A stretch of 50,394 bases of DNA from Globisporangium splendens (GCA_006386115.1 VFIW01000054.1:388412-438805), one strand, 5' to 3'; positions 19,770 to 31,690 are shown, counted from the stretch's first letter. Made by a program: numbers and translations. Notes: a model not told the origin generated them from the letters alone.

Positions 19770-20321
19770 GCTTTCTCTTCGATTTGTCGTGCTGGTGGTC
19801 ATATTCGATACTTCTACCGAACAAATAGAATGCCGAACTGTTTTCTTTGCCATCCGTTGGTTCATGCATCAAGCCTTGGTGGATCCAGCATCGTGGTCTG
19901 AGTTACTTTTTGTAATTTTGCGTCCAAATCGTCGTTACCTGATGGGTTAACAGATTGGGACTGAAAAGAACTCAACTCTTCCAGAGCGTACAGTCCTGTT
20001 GGGCGAGCGAATTTTCTGCAGATGGACGAGCCGAGCGTCCAAATCCTCGATTATGCAACCTTTCGTTTTGGTTGGAGCGCCATCGCACACGCAGTCCTGT
20101 GGCTCGAACGTTGCAGACTCGTTGTCAATATTCGCGAAATTCGCGGTGTGGGCTTCCTCAAAATTGAAGAGACAGGATTTCGCTCGATGTCGAAGAACTG
20201 GAAATTTGTCTGCGATCCGAAGCCAAGTCGGAAATGATACTGTCCTCCAGTAAATATACTTTCAAAAACGACTCCAAACTGCTTCAAATGAAAAACAATA
20301 GCCCTAGTTTAGCCATTACTA
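19770..20321. other. Intergenic region
   Basis: Open frames of about 70-84 codons on both strands at 19999-20287 have no recognised motif; I cannot decide whether a remnant is present. Confidence 0.5.
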
Positions 20322-21773
20322 TTACACGTATTGAAGATCATTCGCAATACCATGGCTCTCCTGGACGAGCAGCGCTTTCATCATCTTGTTTATCTGCAGC
20401 ATGTCGGATTCATACGCCGAGACGGCAACGTCTGCCAACGAACTCACTTGGGTGTCCTCAACGCTCACATCAGTGCCACAAAAGCGCTTCGATTTGAGAT
20501 GGGAGCACGTGTAGATACTGGTGGTTGGAGCTGTCAATGCCATTGAGTCGCCTGCAATCGGCTTCATCACCTGCCAGCCACTCTCATCGATGTACACGCC
20601 CGGGAAGTGCGCATCGGCCTTTGTGACGCCTCTCCATACGCAAGAAACGCGTGATGAGGTCTCACGATACGACCGCGAGACGTTCAGGAAATCGAACGCG
20701 ACGACTTTGCCATCCACCAAAATCTCAATCCTCGTCTTGTACGCACTCACATTCGCGGGTTTGCGATCGAACGCGACACAGTTTTTCCCCAGCTCCCAGC
20801 TATGCCACGACACCGCGTACGCGAAATTCATCTCGAATGGGACAGCAATGGCATCTAGGAGCTCAATGTACAATGACGCGCCGTCTCCGCCGGTATCGGC
20901 GTGCTGCCTTTTCATATTCACTTGCGACCTGCCGCGAGTCGAGGTATCAGCTTGCCAATTGCATAATCCGCTTTCCTGGAACACGCAGTCCAAGTTGGCA
21001 AACTCGCCGTCGAGCTCCGCGATCAGCCTCTCGAAGATCGCAACATCCTCGGCGCTGACGGTCATGACACCACCACTGAGTGCTCGTGGAATGTGATCGC
21101 GACAGTTTGGAGCAGTGGGGTCCCACGTGGACACCTTAGCCATCTGCCGTATGCATTCCTGCAGGTTCCGGGCGAGCGCTGCTTGGCTGGCCACGCGCTT
21201 CTTGAGCTGCCGGTTCTCGCTCTCGGCGAGTTCCTGTTCGTCCAATCGGCGCTTCGCGATGCGCTTCCACGTCGCAAGCAGGAGCACGTCTTCTGGCTGC
21301 TGTCGGGTCGTGACCCTCTCTCCTCGCGAGCCTTGCAGATCCTCCAGCTTTTGCTCCAACTCTGCGGCTTCAATGCGCAGCTGCTTGAGTTCGCTCTGCA
21401 TCTTGTCGCGCGTCGAATTGCGCTTTCTTCGTGCTCTTTGTCGGTTCTGGTCCGTACTGCTGGAGAAAGAAGTGGCCTCATCGCTTCTACTGGAGTGCGA
21501 GCTCCAGCCTTCCGACGACGGAGAATGCAAACTCGTTGCCTCAGCCAGTGGATCCATTGGAGCGTCTAAGTCGTCGACTTGGATCTCCTCCCACAGGATG
21601 TCATCAAGCGACAGTAGCGCGTCCGTCCGCTCCAGCTCTGTGTCCAACGCATCAACGCCTCCCTCTTCCTCCTCCCGCTCTACTAGGCTCCAGAGCGCCG
21701 GGTACGGCAGCTCCTGCAGCTCGTGCGCGTCCAGATACGCCGCCAGTTCGTCCAGAAATCGCTCGTCCTCCAT
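20322..21773 (-). CDS. Divergent M96-type protein, intronless (483 aa)
   Basis: Single frame; the ATG at 21773 (MEDERFLDELAAYLDAHE) is preferred because an initiator-like motif lies at 21820-21840 and the N-terminus then looks like the family (short helix, then acidic). Reading from the upstream start codon at 21869 would add a hydrophobic segment that I consider accidental. Basic helix at 111-147 (RARRKRNSTRDKMQSELKQL, then AAELEQKLEDL), second helix 170-210 (ESENRQLKKRVASQAALA), START-like region about 240-480 with VFQESGLCNW, ELLDAIAVPFEMNFAYAVSW, SCVWRGVTKAD and DESGWQVMKPI. C-terminal MLQINKMMKALLVQE aligns with SHQMIENVLLEQ of the others. Head-to-head with 21940-23640. Confidence 0.8.
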   Translation of the reverse strand: MEDERFLDELAAYLDAHELQELPYPALWSLVEREEEEGGVDALDTELERTDALLSLDDILWEEIQVDDLDAPMDPLAEATSLHSPSSEGWSSHSSRSDEATSFSSSTDQNRQRARRKRNSTRDKMQSELKQLRIEAAELEQKLEDLQGSRGERVTTRQQPEDVLLLATWKRIAKRRLDEQELAESENRQLKKRVASQAALARNLQECIRQMAKVSTWDPTAPNCRDHIPRALSGGVMTVSAEDVAIFERLIAELDGEFANLDCVFQESGLCNWQADTSTRGRSQVNMKRQHADTGGDGASLYIELLDAIAVPFEMNFAYAVSWHSWELGKNCVAFDRKPANVSAYKTRIEILVDGKVVAFDFLNVSRSYRETSSRVSCVWRGVTKADAHFPGVYIDESGWQVMKPIAGDSMALTAPTTSIYTCSHLKSKRFCGTDVSVEDTQVSSLADVAVSAYESDMLQINKMMKALLVQESHGIANDLQYV

Positions 21774-21819
21774 GTTGTCAGTCCCTAATTGACAAGTTCC
21801 GTCTTGAACGACTCCAATA

Positions 21820-21840
21820 ATTAGTGAGAAAAATGAGAAT
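21820..21840 (-). promoter_or_regulatory. Initiator-like motif of 20322-21773
   Basis: The - strand reads TCTCATTTTTCTCACTAATT, resembling the oomycete initiator, about 50 bp before the ATG at 21773. It lies in the 166-bp interval shared by two divergent genes. Confidence 0.45.
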
Positions 21841-21939
21841 ATTAACCAATAGTATGTCTTTCTTTTCATCCAATCAAAGAAGACTTGATTATGTTTTGCC
21901 TGGCTGGATTACGTGGGAATAAGCAACGCACTTGGCAAG

Positions 21940-23640
21940 ATGGACAACGGCGCGGAATTCGACGCCGTGCGCGCGTTCCTGAGCGAGTTTGACGCTCCAC
22001 GCGGCTTGGGAGACGCTGCTGCGGTGCGCGGTGGCGGCAACAGTGCACAGCAGCAGCAACAACAGCAGCAGGAGGCAGGACGATCCATACTGGACGAGCT
22101 TGTCGCCGTCCAAGGAGAAGCATTGAGCGGTGCAGCCATCTCCAGTCAAGGCACTGAAACAGTTTTTGTAACAGAACCATTGGAGACATCGACGCTGGTA
22201 ACAACAATCAGCAGTGTGTCTGCGATTACGACGACAAGAGCGGGGAAACTCGCGACTGTGAAGAAGCCGCCCAAGTCGAACTCGAACAAGGCGCGTGACG
22301 CGCGACGCGACGAGTTGATTTACCTGCGGCGCAAAGTGACGGAGCTGGAACGGCAGCTCAGCTTTATCCAGAAAAACACAACCTCGGAGCGCTCGGAGGG
22401 CAAGACGGACACGTCGGTTCCAGACACTTTGCTCCGACGGCGACCCGAACAATTGCAATGGAGCGATGATGCTGGCGCTTTGCAGAGCGCTGGGCATAAT
22501 GGGCACCAGTACCTTCCGTCCAAGTCGCCGCCAACGTGGAAGAATGTTGCGGCGTACCAGCAGGAGGAGCGCACGCGATCAGAGCGCGAGAACATTCGTT
22601 TGAAGCTGCTACTCGAGAACCAGCTCAAGATCGCGCGGAGCCTAGAGAGCTTTTTGGTCAAGAAAATCCGGCCAAAGAAAGTATGTGTACTAGGATGGTG
22701 GATGCCTTTGGTCTATTTATTCGCTTACTAGTTGTGCCTGTGTTGTAGGGACTTGAGAAAGTTTATCAAGACCAAATGGAGCACAAGCACCACGTCGATC
22801 CACCAGCACCAAACCTCTCTGACGCCGCGATCTTTGATGACTTACTGGCAGGCGTCGAGAGTTCGTATTCAGAAGTCGACACTATCTTTGAGGCAAGCAA
22901 AGTGGTGAAGCAGGAAGTTTCGTCGCCCATTGATGCGCAAATGGAGACCGATCACCTCGGAAATGCGGTTTGTGTAAAGGTGTTTGTGAACAAGCTGCTG
23001 CCCTTTGACCTGCACGCAACGGGTACAGCAGTGTGGCACCACTACGTGTTTGCGAAAGATCGACTCCCGAATCGAATTCACAACCACAGTGTCCGCCGCG
23101 TACGCTACCCAAACTTTTATTTGTGATGAGTTTGAGGAGCTGTTGTGGTCACTTACGGTTCGTGCATTTTCTTTTTTTGTATATCAGAACGTGGACACAG
23201 CGCAAGACACCATCGTCGAGAACTACAATGTCGCGATCAAGTTGAGCCACAAGAGTGCGCATTACAATGTCAAGCAAGTGCTGCGACGCTACGTCGAAGA
23301 AGAACGCATTGTGGTTCTCTGGAAGGCGTTGTACGATCAGACCCAATTGGACGACGAGCATGTGTCGGGTGTAAAGTTTCTCGAAAAGGGATTCATCGTG
23401 ATGAAGCGACCACAGACCCATAGTCCGAGCGTCAACGAGACATATACGCTGCTGCAAACGTGCTATGCCGAGACGCCAGTGCTGACTGGGACCGTCGCCA
23501 CCTTGGATCCGATGAAGATTCATGCGATTATCGACTTTGCCATCAATGCGACGGCGACGAACCTCGCCTGCAGTCACCAAATGATTGAAAACGTGCTTCT
23601 TGAACAAGCGACAAAGAAAATGGAGGACTGCTGTCTTTGA
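21940..23640 (+). CDS. M96-type bZIP-like/START-like protein (514 aa, 3 exons)
   Basis: Exons 21940-22680, 22749-23099 and 23188-23640; introns 68 and 88 bp, phase 0, GTATG/GTACG donors. The start MDNGAEFDAV matches that of the paralogue at 40728-42415. Glu/Asp-poor N-terminus with a run of eight Gln (37-44), bZIP-like helix 112-140 (SNSNKARDARRDELIYLRRK, full N-x3-A-x3-R pattern), second helix about 205-240 (ERENIRLKLLLENQLKIA), START-like domain from about 270: DAAIFDDLLAGVESSYSEVD, FVNKLLPFDLHATGTAVW, VLRRYVEEERIVVLWKALYD, FLEKGFIVMKRP, SHQMIENVLLEQATKK. A complete canonical member; first of three + strand copies in a row. Confidence 0.88.
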
Positions 23641-24289
23641 AGCCACAGGTCGAGTCAAGCAGCGACTTTAGCACACGTTAAGACTTCAAGTTGAGGTGTG
23701 TCCGAGTCGTTTGTAATCGTTTGATTCATTCTACAGTACGGACCGATGAAGTTTTGGCAGAGTTTCGTATTGAAGGAAGCGAAAACAAGGAGCGCTTCAT
23801 GCTATTGTCGATGCATCGATTGTCCTCTTGCTGTGGGCATTCCTCACCAAAAGAAGAAACCAGTGAGCGTGACACAGTCATGAATGTGTCGACTGACATA
23901 TCATGTGTCAACATTTCGTCATGAGTGATGATCAGACGAGACAACCGCGATTGTTGCGCGAATGTACTGTCAACACTCTCTGAAACAATATATCAAACGG
24001 TAACTTGCTCCGATTTCGCATCAATCTGTTCATCAGATTCTTCAACCCTCTATCGTTCACATATCTACCTCTTATGCACTCGACACATGCATTCTCAACT
24101 ATAAAGTCGATAAACAAAACCTGTGTATAGCTGCTTATCGCTCTCTCTCTCTCTGCCAATTGCGCAACCACTGTTTTTTTTCTGCTGTACTGTAGTACAG
24201 TTGTAGCGCTTTGCATGACTCGTTTTCCAGAAAAGCGAAAAAGAGAAAATAGTGGGTGCCGCCGTGACGCTGGACGCGGCGCTCGCTCC
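23641..24289. other. Intergenic region
   Basis: Spacer between two + strand M96 genes, AT-richer than the genes, with a (TC)n run near 24141-24156. Nothing else recognised. Confidence 0.6.
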
Positions 24290-25870
24290 ATGGCGCCTGC
24301 ACTCGCTCAGTCCCCAAGCAGCAGTGACACCCATGATGACGATCCTGAGGCGCTGCACGCCGTGCTGGCATTCGTGGACGCTGCGCTCGACTCGCCGTCG
24401 TCGTCCGAGAGCTGCGACCACTCGAGCGAGACATCTCCCATGGACTTTGACGTCCTCATGACCACACAGCCGCAGCTGCCGACAGCTACGATGGCGACTA
24501 GCGCAACGGAATCGTCCACATCCAAGATGCTGCGGCACCAGCACCGACAGCTGATCGCTGGCGGCGCCAAGGTGCGGAGGCCGCCCACGAAGCCAATCAA
24601 CCCGAACACGAACAAGGCGCGCGACGAGAAGAAGGAGGAGCTCATCTACCTGCGCTGGAAGGTGTCGGAGCTCGAGGCGCAGCTCCGCGCGATCAAGGAC
24701 GAACGACAGGATGACGATGCCACGCAGTCGCTGCTTGAGAAGCTCCAAGAGAAACGGAGGCAGCGCGCAGCTGGAGGCGCGTGTGTGTGGCAGGAGATCG
24801 CGGCGCTCGAGTACGATAAGCTCATGCGCTCGGAGCGCCAGAACTTCAGCCTGAAACTTGTGCTCGAGAACCAGCTCAAGGTCGCGAGAAAGCTCGAAAA
24901 GTTCCTGACCAAGACCGCGTTGACACGGGTACAGTGCAGTGCTATAATATGCTCGGTTGGTGTGCATCACAGTCTGATCCTATTGTATGCATAGGAAATC
25001 GAGAAATGCGACCAGGGAACAAAGCACCACATCCACCATATCCACCCACCGCTCCCCGAGGACTCGGACGCTGCGGTCTTTGAAGAGCTGCTGGCAGGTG
25101 TTGAGCGCTCGTACAGCGAAGCGAGCGCAGTCTTTGAGGCCAGTGCGCTCGCAAATACTGAGACGACGTCCCCGATTGACGCGCAACTGCGAACCGACCG
25201 CGACGGCAACGCCATGTTTATCGAAGTGTTTGTGAACAAACTGCTGCCGTTCGATCTGCACGCAACGGGTGCGGCGGTCTGGAACCACTATGTGTTTGCA
25301 AAGGATCGACTGCCCAATCGCTTCTATAACCATAGCACGCGCCATGTACGTCTCCACTGCCATGGCATATGCGTTCTTTGTGTTAAATGAGACTAATCAA
25401 ACGATGGCTCTGCTGTTAAACACATGTACCTGTAGAATATGGACGCGACGAACGACATAATTGTCGAGAACTTCACGCTCGTGATCGAATTGAACCGTAA
25501 GTGCTCGCATTACAGCGTGAAGCAGATCCTGCGGCGGTACATGGAGGCCGAGCGCATCGTGATCGTGTGGCACGCGCTCTTTGACCAGACGCAGATGGAC
25601 GAAGAGCAGCTCTCGGGCGTCAAGTTCCTCGAGAAAGGGTACCTCGTGCTCAAGCGGCCGCGGATGCACGCGCCGAGCATCAACGAGACGTACACGCTGC
25701 TGCAGACGTGCTACATTGAGACGCCCGTGCTCACGAAGGACGTGCCGAACCTCGACTCGCTCAAGGTTGGCACGATCACGGACTTCGCACTCAACGCCAT
25801 GGTCATGAACATCACGGCGAGCCACCAGATGATCGACAACGTGCTGCTCGAGCAGGCCATGAAGCGATAA
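24290..25870 (+). CDS. M96-type bZIP-like/START-like protein (474 aa, 3 exons)
   Basis: Exons 24290-24928, 24995-25345 and 25436-25870; introns 66 and 90 bp, phase 0. The start MAPALAQSPS is the first ATG before the LHAVLAFVDAAL helix; an in-frame ATG at 24215 would add a basic tail absent from paralogues. Acidic/Ser-rich N-terminus, bZIP-like helix 104-133 (NPNTNKARDEKKEELIYLR, then KVSELEAQL), second helix about 165-205 (SERQNFSLKLVLENQLKVA), START-like domain with SDAAVFEELLAGVERSYSEA, FVNKLLPFDLHATGAAVW, ILRRYMEAERIVIVWHALFD, FLEKGYLVLKRP and SHQMIDNVLLEQAMKR. Very GC-rich with C/G-ending codons in exon 3. Confidence 0.88.
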
Positions 25871-26183
25871 TGGGAAATGCATGCATGTGTACAGATGTGT
25901 AAACAAGAGCAAACAAGGGCAAAGGTTGTGGTGGTTCAAAAGTGTAGCCATGTTGGGTGGTCGTGACGAACTGTCTCATCTGCACAGTACCCTCAAACGG
26001 TGAATGCTTCCAAAGACAACCCTCATTTGGGATAAGTTGGAAACCACAACATCAAGTACAGCGCATAACAACTGCCAAGTCTTTTTAAGACTTATAACTA
26101 ATGCTATTCTATATTGTTGTCGTTATTATAATACCTCTTTATGATGCATAATGCTATGTCGCTGGCAATTAGGTACATTCATT
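25871..26183. other. Intergenic region
   Basis: Short spacer; contains the 3' flank of the previous gene and an AT-rich stretch (26090-26140). No element recognised. Confidence 0.6.
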
Positions 26184-26200
26184 CTCTCATTTCCTCTCGA
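26184..26200 (+). promoter_or_regulatory. Initiator motif of 26221-27883
   Basis: CTCTCATTTCCTCTCGA matches the oomycete initiator core, about 30 bp before the ATG. Confidence 0.5.
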
Positions 26201-26220
26201 TTCTCTCCACTGGCATCATC

Positions 26221-27883
26221 ATGGCCGCATCGGCGTCGCCATCGCCTTGGTCCGCAGTGGAGCAGCGCGACATGGACGCCACGCTGGAGGGCGTGCTGGC
26301 GCTGCTGGACGAGTACGAGGCCTCGCCGTCGTCCTACGCGCGCGTGTTGAGCGACGGTGACGCCAGCAGCAGCGGTGATGACGACGCGCTGTCGCTGCTG
26401 CCGGCGGGCGAGTCGACGGCAACAGCCGAGCTTTCCGCGGTGTTGACGCCGCCGAAACGAGAGCCGCTGGCTTCAATCCCGTCGTCAACGCCGCTGAATT
26501 TGCTGGTACCATCCACCCCTCTGAAGCTGAGCACAAAGCCGCGAGCGGGCTCGAAGAAGGTGCTGGCCCGCGGCAACACGAACAAGGCGCGCGACGACCG
26601 CAAGGAGGAGCTCATCTACCTGCGCCGAAAGGTCGTAGAGCTCGAGATACAGCTCGCTGCAATTAAGGAGAGTCTGCCAATTCAAAAGCGCGCAGGCGGG
26701 TCTGCAGTTACGAAAGACGAGCCACTTGCACAATCCTCACAGCAACAGCGATACAGCTCCGTGGCGCTGGTCTGGAAGGAGCTCGCAGCGCGCCAGTGCG
26801 ACAAGCGCATGAAGTCCGAGCGCGAGAACATCCGCCTGAAGCTCGTGCTCGAGAACCAGATCAAGGTCGCGAAGAGCCTCGAAAAGTTCTTGCTCAAGAC
26901 GGCCATGTCCTCGGTACTGTTTCACCACTGCTTGCTTAAATGCTTGGTCCATTGGGATGTATCTAGCTGGGCTTACGTGTTTGCTTTATGTTGGTTAGGA
27001 GTTGGAGAAGTGCATCCATGGGGAGAAGAAAGTGCTGCACGTGTACGCACTGCAACGTGACGAGGACCCCGGAAGCGTCTTTGCCGAGCTCTTGGCGGAC
27101 ATGGACCAGTCCTACGCCGAAGTCGACGCAATCTTCGAAGCCAACGGACTGGCAAATATCGACACGTCGTCGTCCATCGACGTGCAGATGCGCTCTGATC
27201 GCGAAGGCAGCGCCGTGCGGCTGGAACTCTTTGTGAACAAACTGCTGCCCTTTGATCTCCACGCCACGGGTTCAGCCGTGTGGAACCACTACGTGTACGC
27301 CAAGGACCGACTCCCGAATCGCATGTACAACCACAGCATCCGCCGTGTACGTTGCCACTTTCCTGCGAGCAGTGCTTTTCGTTTATGATATTTGAGCCCT
27401 CTGACAATTTGCGTGTACTCCCATCCACGAACGTAGAATGTCGATGCGACCGAAGACACGATCATCGACAACTTTACGCTGCACATTAACTTGAATCGAC
27501 AGAGTTCCCAATTCTATGCACAGCAAGTGCTGCGGCGCTACGTCGAGGAATCGCGGATCGTGATCGTCTGGCGCGCGCTCTTCGACCAGACGCGCATGGG
27601 CGACGAGCCCTTGTCTGGTGTCAAGTTTCTCGAGAAAGGGTACATCGTGCTCAGACGGCCGCGGCGGACTCCTAGTGGTAGTACGACACCAGACAACATC
27701 CATGAGACGTACACGCTGCTGCAGACGTCGTGTGTCGAGACGCCCGTGCTCACAGACGTGCGTCTCGATCCGCTCAAGGCTGGCGCGATCACGGACTTTG
27801 CGATGACGGCCACGGCCATGAACATCACTGGGAGCCACCAAATGATCGAAGACGTGCTGTTGGACCAGTCTCTAGGTTTCTAG
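26221..27883 (+). CDS. M96-type bZIP-like/START-like protein (495 aa, 3 exons)
   Basis: Exons 26221-26913, 26999-27346 and 27437-27883; introns 85 and 90 bp, phase 0. N-terminal MDATLEGVLALLDEYE (18-33), acidic region, bZIP-like helix 119-147 (NTNKARDDRKEELIYLRRK), second helix about 190-228 (SERENIRLKLVLENQIKVA), START-like domain: FVNKLLPFDLHATGSAVW, VLRRYVEESRIVIVWRALFD, FLEKGYIVLRRP, MNITGSHQMIEDVLLDQ. The loop after LRRP is longer than in neighbours (an insert of about six residues, TPSGST-like). Closest by eye to 24290-25870; with 21940-23640 it forms a three-gene direct run. Confidence 0.88.
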
Positions 27884-28061
27884 GCACAGGCTTTGCATGT
27901 GCTGCCTAGGCTGGGTGTTTGGAGTGTACAAGTTTTTTTGATTCAATAGAGTTGGTTCAGTGGGAGCATTGAAGTCTTCGTCTTCATGATGCAATGGACA
28001 AACGAATACCAGGACATTATATTATTGTACTCTTCTCTCTGTGTATGGCAAAACGGTGGGC

Positions 28062-30136
28062 TTACTTTGAATTCGGGTCTTTCTTCCCCTTCCGTGCCTG
28101 ATCGAGCAAAAAGTTCTCAATCATCTGGTGGCTCGCGCTGATCGTGCCGGCCATGCAGTTGAGAATAAAGTCCGTGAGCGCACCGACCTTGCGGTCCTTG
28201 TCTGCGATCTCATCGTACACATGCGGGCGGATGATGTAGCACGTCTGCACGAGCGTGTGCGGTGACGGCATGTTCTCAAGCTCCTTGATCACCGTGTAGC
28301 CGCGCTCGACGAGGCGAATGCCGTTCGTGGGCTCGGCCGACAGGTCCACGGCCTCAGCGATGGCGCGCCAACCGATCACAATGCGCTCGGTCTCCTCGAA
28401 CTTGCGCATGATCTGTTTGCAGATGAAGTTGCCCTTCGTGCGACTCCCGTGGAGCTCCAGCCCGTAGCTCTCGACGATCGTGTCGTCCGTGGTTTGAATA
28501 TGCTGGAGTTCATGTCAGTGCCACCGTCGTTTGCCTCAGTTAGTACGTAAAACTATTATACATTTTTCACATATACGACACAGTCAACAACAACATACCG
28601 CCTGCTGTTTATGGTACACGGACCGGGATGGCATGTGCTCCATGGAGTGGCCGTAGTGGCGCCACACGGCGTTCGCCGTCGCGTGCATGTCGAACGGCAT
28701 GACTTTGTTCGCAAAGATCTCCATGACCATGCCGTTCACCTCATCATGCCGCAATTGCGCATCGCGGTACGCTGTCTGCATGCGACCCAGTCCATTGGCT
28801 TCAAAGACCTCGTCGACCTCCTGTAAAGTGAGCTTCACGCCCGCGAGCAGCTCCTCGAAAATCGTGGCGTCTTCTTTTTCAGCATGCGACCGGTACATGC
28901 ACTTGACACGCTTCCCACTGCCGCGTACTGATTCCAAAATCTAAACAGACGATAGAGAGAGCAGACGGTCAGTATGAAATACCTAGGTGAAGTTGTCTCG
29001 ATATAATGCTGGCCACGTACGCGCAGACTGGTTCGCTTTTTGAGAATTTTCTCGAGCGACTTCGCCATCTTGATCTGGCCCTCGAGAATCAGCTTGAGTC
29101 GAATGTTCTCGAGTTCGGCGCGACGTCGCTCCTTGTACTGCCGCGTCGCGATATCTTCCCACACAGAGTTGCTCAGCTGCTGCGCAGATCGCGCCTGTGC
29201 AGCTGTGATCGCCGTCGAGTCGCCGTCATCGCTTGTGGGCGAGGAAGAGGAAGACGACGTAGAGGCTGTGGACGACGACGACGAGTTGGGCGAGAACGTC
29301 GACGACCCATTTCCTCCATTTGCCTCTGCCGTGTTGTTCTTGAGCTTCCGGAGCCGCTCCTCCATCTCCAACACCGTTTTCCGCAGATAGATGAGCTCTT
29401 CTTTGCGCTCGTCACGCGCGCGGTTCGAGTTGTACCCCGCAGGTTTCTTCTTGGTGCTTTTCTTCTTCACGAGCGCCGTGGACGTCGACGACGAAGAGGA
29501 GTCAGAGGTCGCAGTCCCCGTCTGACTGGTACTCCCACCGTTTGCCGTCGCTGTGGGCGACGTCGCGCCATCTGCGCCTTGAGGCAGCGCGGCGACGGGG
29601 CTGCTGGTGTTGCTGCTCGGTGCCATGAGCAGACTCTGCGGATTGAAATCGATGGTCGGGAAACCCGCGCTCATGATGGCCATCATCATGCCCGGGTTGT
29701 GGTGCGGCGGGTACTCTGGGTTCCCGCCGCTCGTGTCCGTATTATTGACGAAGCCGTACATGCTCGCCCCATTCGTCGAGATCGTCGTCGTTCCTCCCCG
29801 CTTGGACGCGCCACTCCCTCCGCTCGAAATGGTGCCGTTCGGACTGGTCCCAGAGACCGTTTCGAACACCGGGATGTGCGGCGCTGTCGCGAGCAGTGCG
29901 TGGAGCTCCAGGTCGTCGTCGTCGTGCACCTGGTCCAGGTCGACGTCCATGCTCATGGGGTCGTCGTCGTCGTCGGTGGCGTGGAAGCGCCAGGTCGTGG
30001 CTGGGTCGTCGGTGCCGCCGTCGCACTCGGCCAGGAACGACAGCGCAGCCTCGAGCGACGCCTGCTCGTCGCTGCGCAGCAGCGAGCAGTCGCCGGTGCT
30101 GGAGCCAGAGGCACTCGTGGAGCTCAGCGTGTGCAT
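28062..30136 (-). CDS. M96-type bZIP-like/START-like protein, long N-terminus (632 aa, 3 exons)
   Basis: Exons 30136-29021, 28940-28599 and 28502-28062; introns 80 and 96 bp, phase 0. The N-terminal 230 residues are much longer than in neighbours: LEAALSFLAECD helix (28-39), an Asp-rich block, Gly/Ser/Thr and Met-rich low-complexity segments, then a Lys-rich patch (KKKSTKKKPAG). bZIP-like helix 235-265 (YNSNRARDERKEELIYLRKT), a Ser/Asn-rich linker, second helix about 320-370 (AELENIRLKLILEGQIKMA), START-like domain with TIFEELLAGVKLTLQEVD, FANKVMPFDMHATANAVW, IMRKFEETERIVIGWRAIAE and SHQMIENFLLDQARK. Low-complexity tails fit an activation domain, which is inference. Lies convergent with 26221-27883 (178 bp between stops). 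Confidence 0.87.
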
Positions 30137-31673
30137 ATAGGTGCAGCTATGAGGGAAGGGTGAGAGCGCGCCGTCCTTTGGCCTCTGTCCCTTTGACCGC
30201 TTCTAATGAAATGCGTCACGGACTGGACACGACAGAGGCAAGCTCAACGTACGTACTGTAACCAGAGAAAGTCGGATCCCTCTGTACAACAGAATCATCC
30301 ATATTATCAATTGTAGCAGGTTGATAATATGTTTCAGTAAGACTCGGTGTCATTGATGCAGGAACTATTGTGATTGAACTATGCATTATATAAGAGGTTA
30401 CAGTGTGTAAAAAAGATCAGTGTACAGAGAGCAGAGAAGGGAAAGAACAGCTTGGATAGGTGCGCACTCTGATGCAAGCGTACCTATTCAAGTTTGGCGT
30501 CAACGTAACCCATTGGAGACAGGGACGGGGTACGCTGTACTGGTGGATACCGGTATGAGACGTAGCAACGATTGTAATGGCTAAGTTAATATTGGTCTGA
30601 CGTAATAATTGATATACGTGCTGATTAACGTATGAGTTGCGTCATGCGTTGCTGTTCTCAACAGATGCTCGCATGTTGAGTCTCCATGAGTCGACTGTGA
30701 CATGGCGCCGTTCGGAACAAGCAGGAAGGTGTGAAGTTTTCTGGTCATGGCGCGAAAATACAAAGGAATACACGAGCGGTACAGATGCCCATAGTCGTCG
30801 TGTTGACTGTTCATTCAAGTTAGAAGCTGGTGGTTGCAGCTGCTTTGGAGGAGACAAAGACAGCCGAGCTTGTCAAAGCTGAGCCGGATGTGTGCTCTAC
30901 CAGAAGGGCACTGCCTCGTCAACGAAAGCGATAAAATACCGTGTATAGGATGCTAAATTGATGGGTCTCCTGGATCATTCGCAGGCTAGGACTGACGTTT
31001 TAAAGGAGGTTTGCAGTGGTTTGTACTGTACGGTGTATCCAACTTTTGTGCACTTGTACTCCACCAGATGATGCTCGAGATCCTGGGTTTGCGATGGGGA
31101 TGGAATGTGTATGTTGATTAATTGTGCAGCATGTCGCGGAAGAAAACGAGCAAAATGCACGGCTCACATGCATGCGCGTTAGCACATCAGCATCCATCGA
31201 AAATGCAAACATGCTCAACTTGCAAATGCGCCAAATCGATGGACGGTTGTGCAAAACCGAAAAGGAGCCCGTCTCCATAATTTTGCATCCAACAAAGCCA
31301 TGCACAAGCACAGTCAGAATGACACGAACCCTCTTCATACACACAGGGTTGGCAATCGCTGCGTGCGACGCGCACAAACAAACAGTGATTGTGCGGCGTT
31401 TTGCCCCGTAATCGGACTGGATTTCGAGTGTTTTCGCAGAAAAAGGGGAGGCGCAACCCTCGTGATTATGATGCTCTGGCACCAACAGATTATGCTTGCT
31501 GATACTTATCATCCTTCCAATTGGCCACAAATGTCTTCGGAACTACACTTATAGACCAATCAACGCAGGTTTTCGTGCCTTTTCCTGCTTTTGCTTGCTT
31601 TGTGATTGTGCTCAGCATCGCTGACACATCAGTTCGTTCCCTCTTCTCGTCTCGATTGCGCGCATGCACACAC
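30137..31673. other. Intergenic region between divergent genes
   Basis: 1.5 kb between divergent M96 genes. The longest open frame (31000-31530, - strand) has no family features and unconvincing composition. No repeats recognised. Confidence 0.5.
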
Positions 31674-31690
31674 GCCTCATTTCCGTTTTA
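31674..31690 (+). promoter_or_regulatory. Initiator motif of 31729-33645
   Basis: GCCTCATTTCCGTTTTA fits the oomycete initiator consensus, about 40 bp before the ATG at 31729. Confidence 0.55.

Noticed and set aside
20022..20287. Overlapping open frames of about 70-84 codons, weakly like a START-type strand (GVGFLKIEETGF)
   Set aside because: The resemblance is too short to call a remnant exon.
21774..21869. Upstream start giving a hydrophobic, signal-like N-terminus to 20322-21773
   Set aside because: The extension overlaps the initiator-like motif at 21820-21840 and has no counterpart in paralogues, so the hydrophobic stretch is probably accidental.
29006..30163. 385-codon open frame on the + strand opposite the long M96-type gene
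   Set aside because: Arg-rich product created by the GC-rich low-complexity codons of the real gene; unlike the retroelement antisense ORF, there is no second diverged copy showing constraint.
31000..31530. 176-codon open frame on the - strand
   Set aside because: No domain, no paralogue and no convincing composition; treated as chance.
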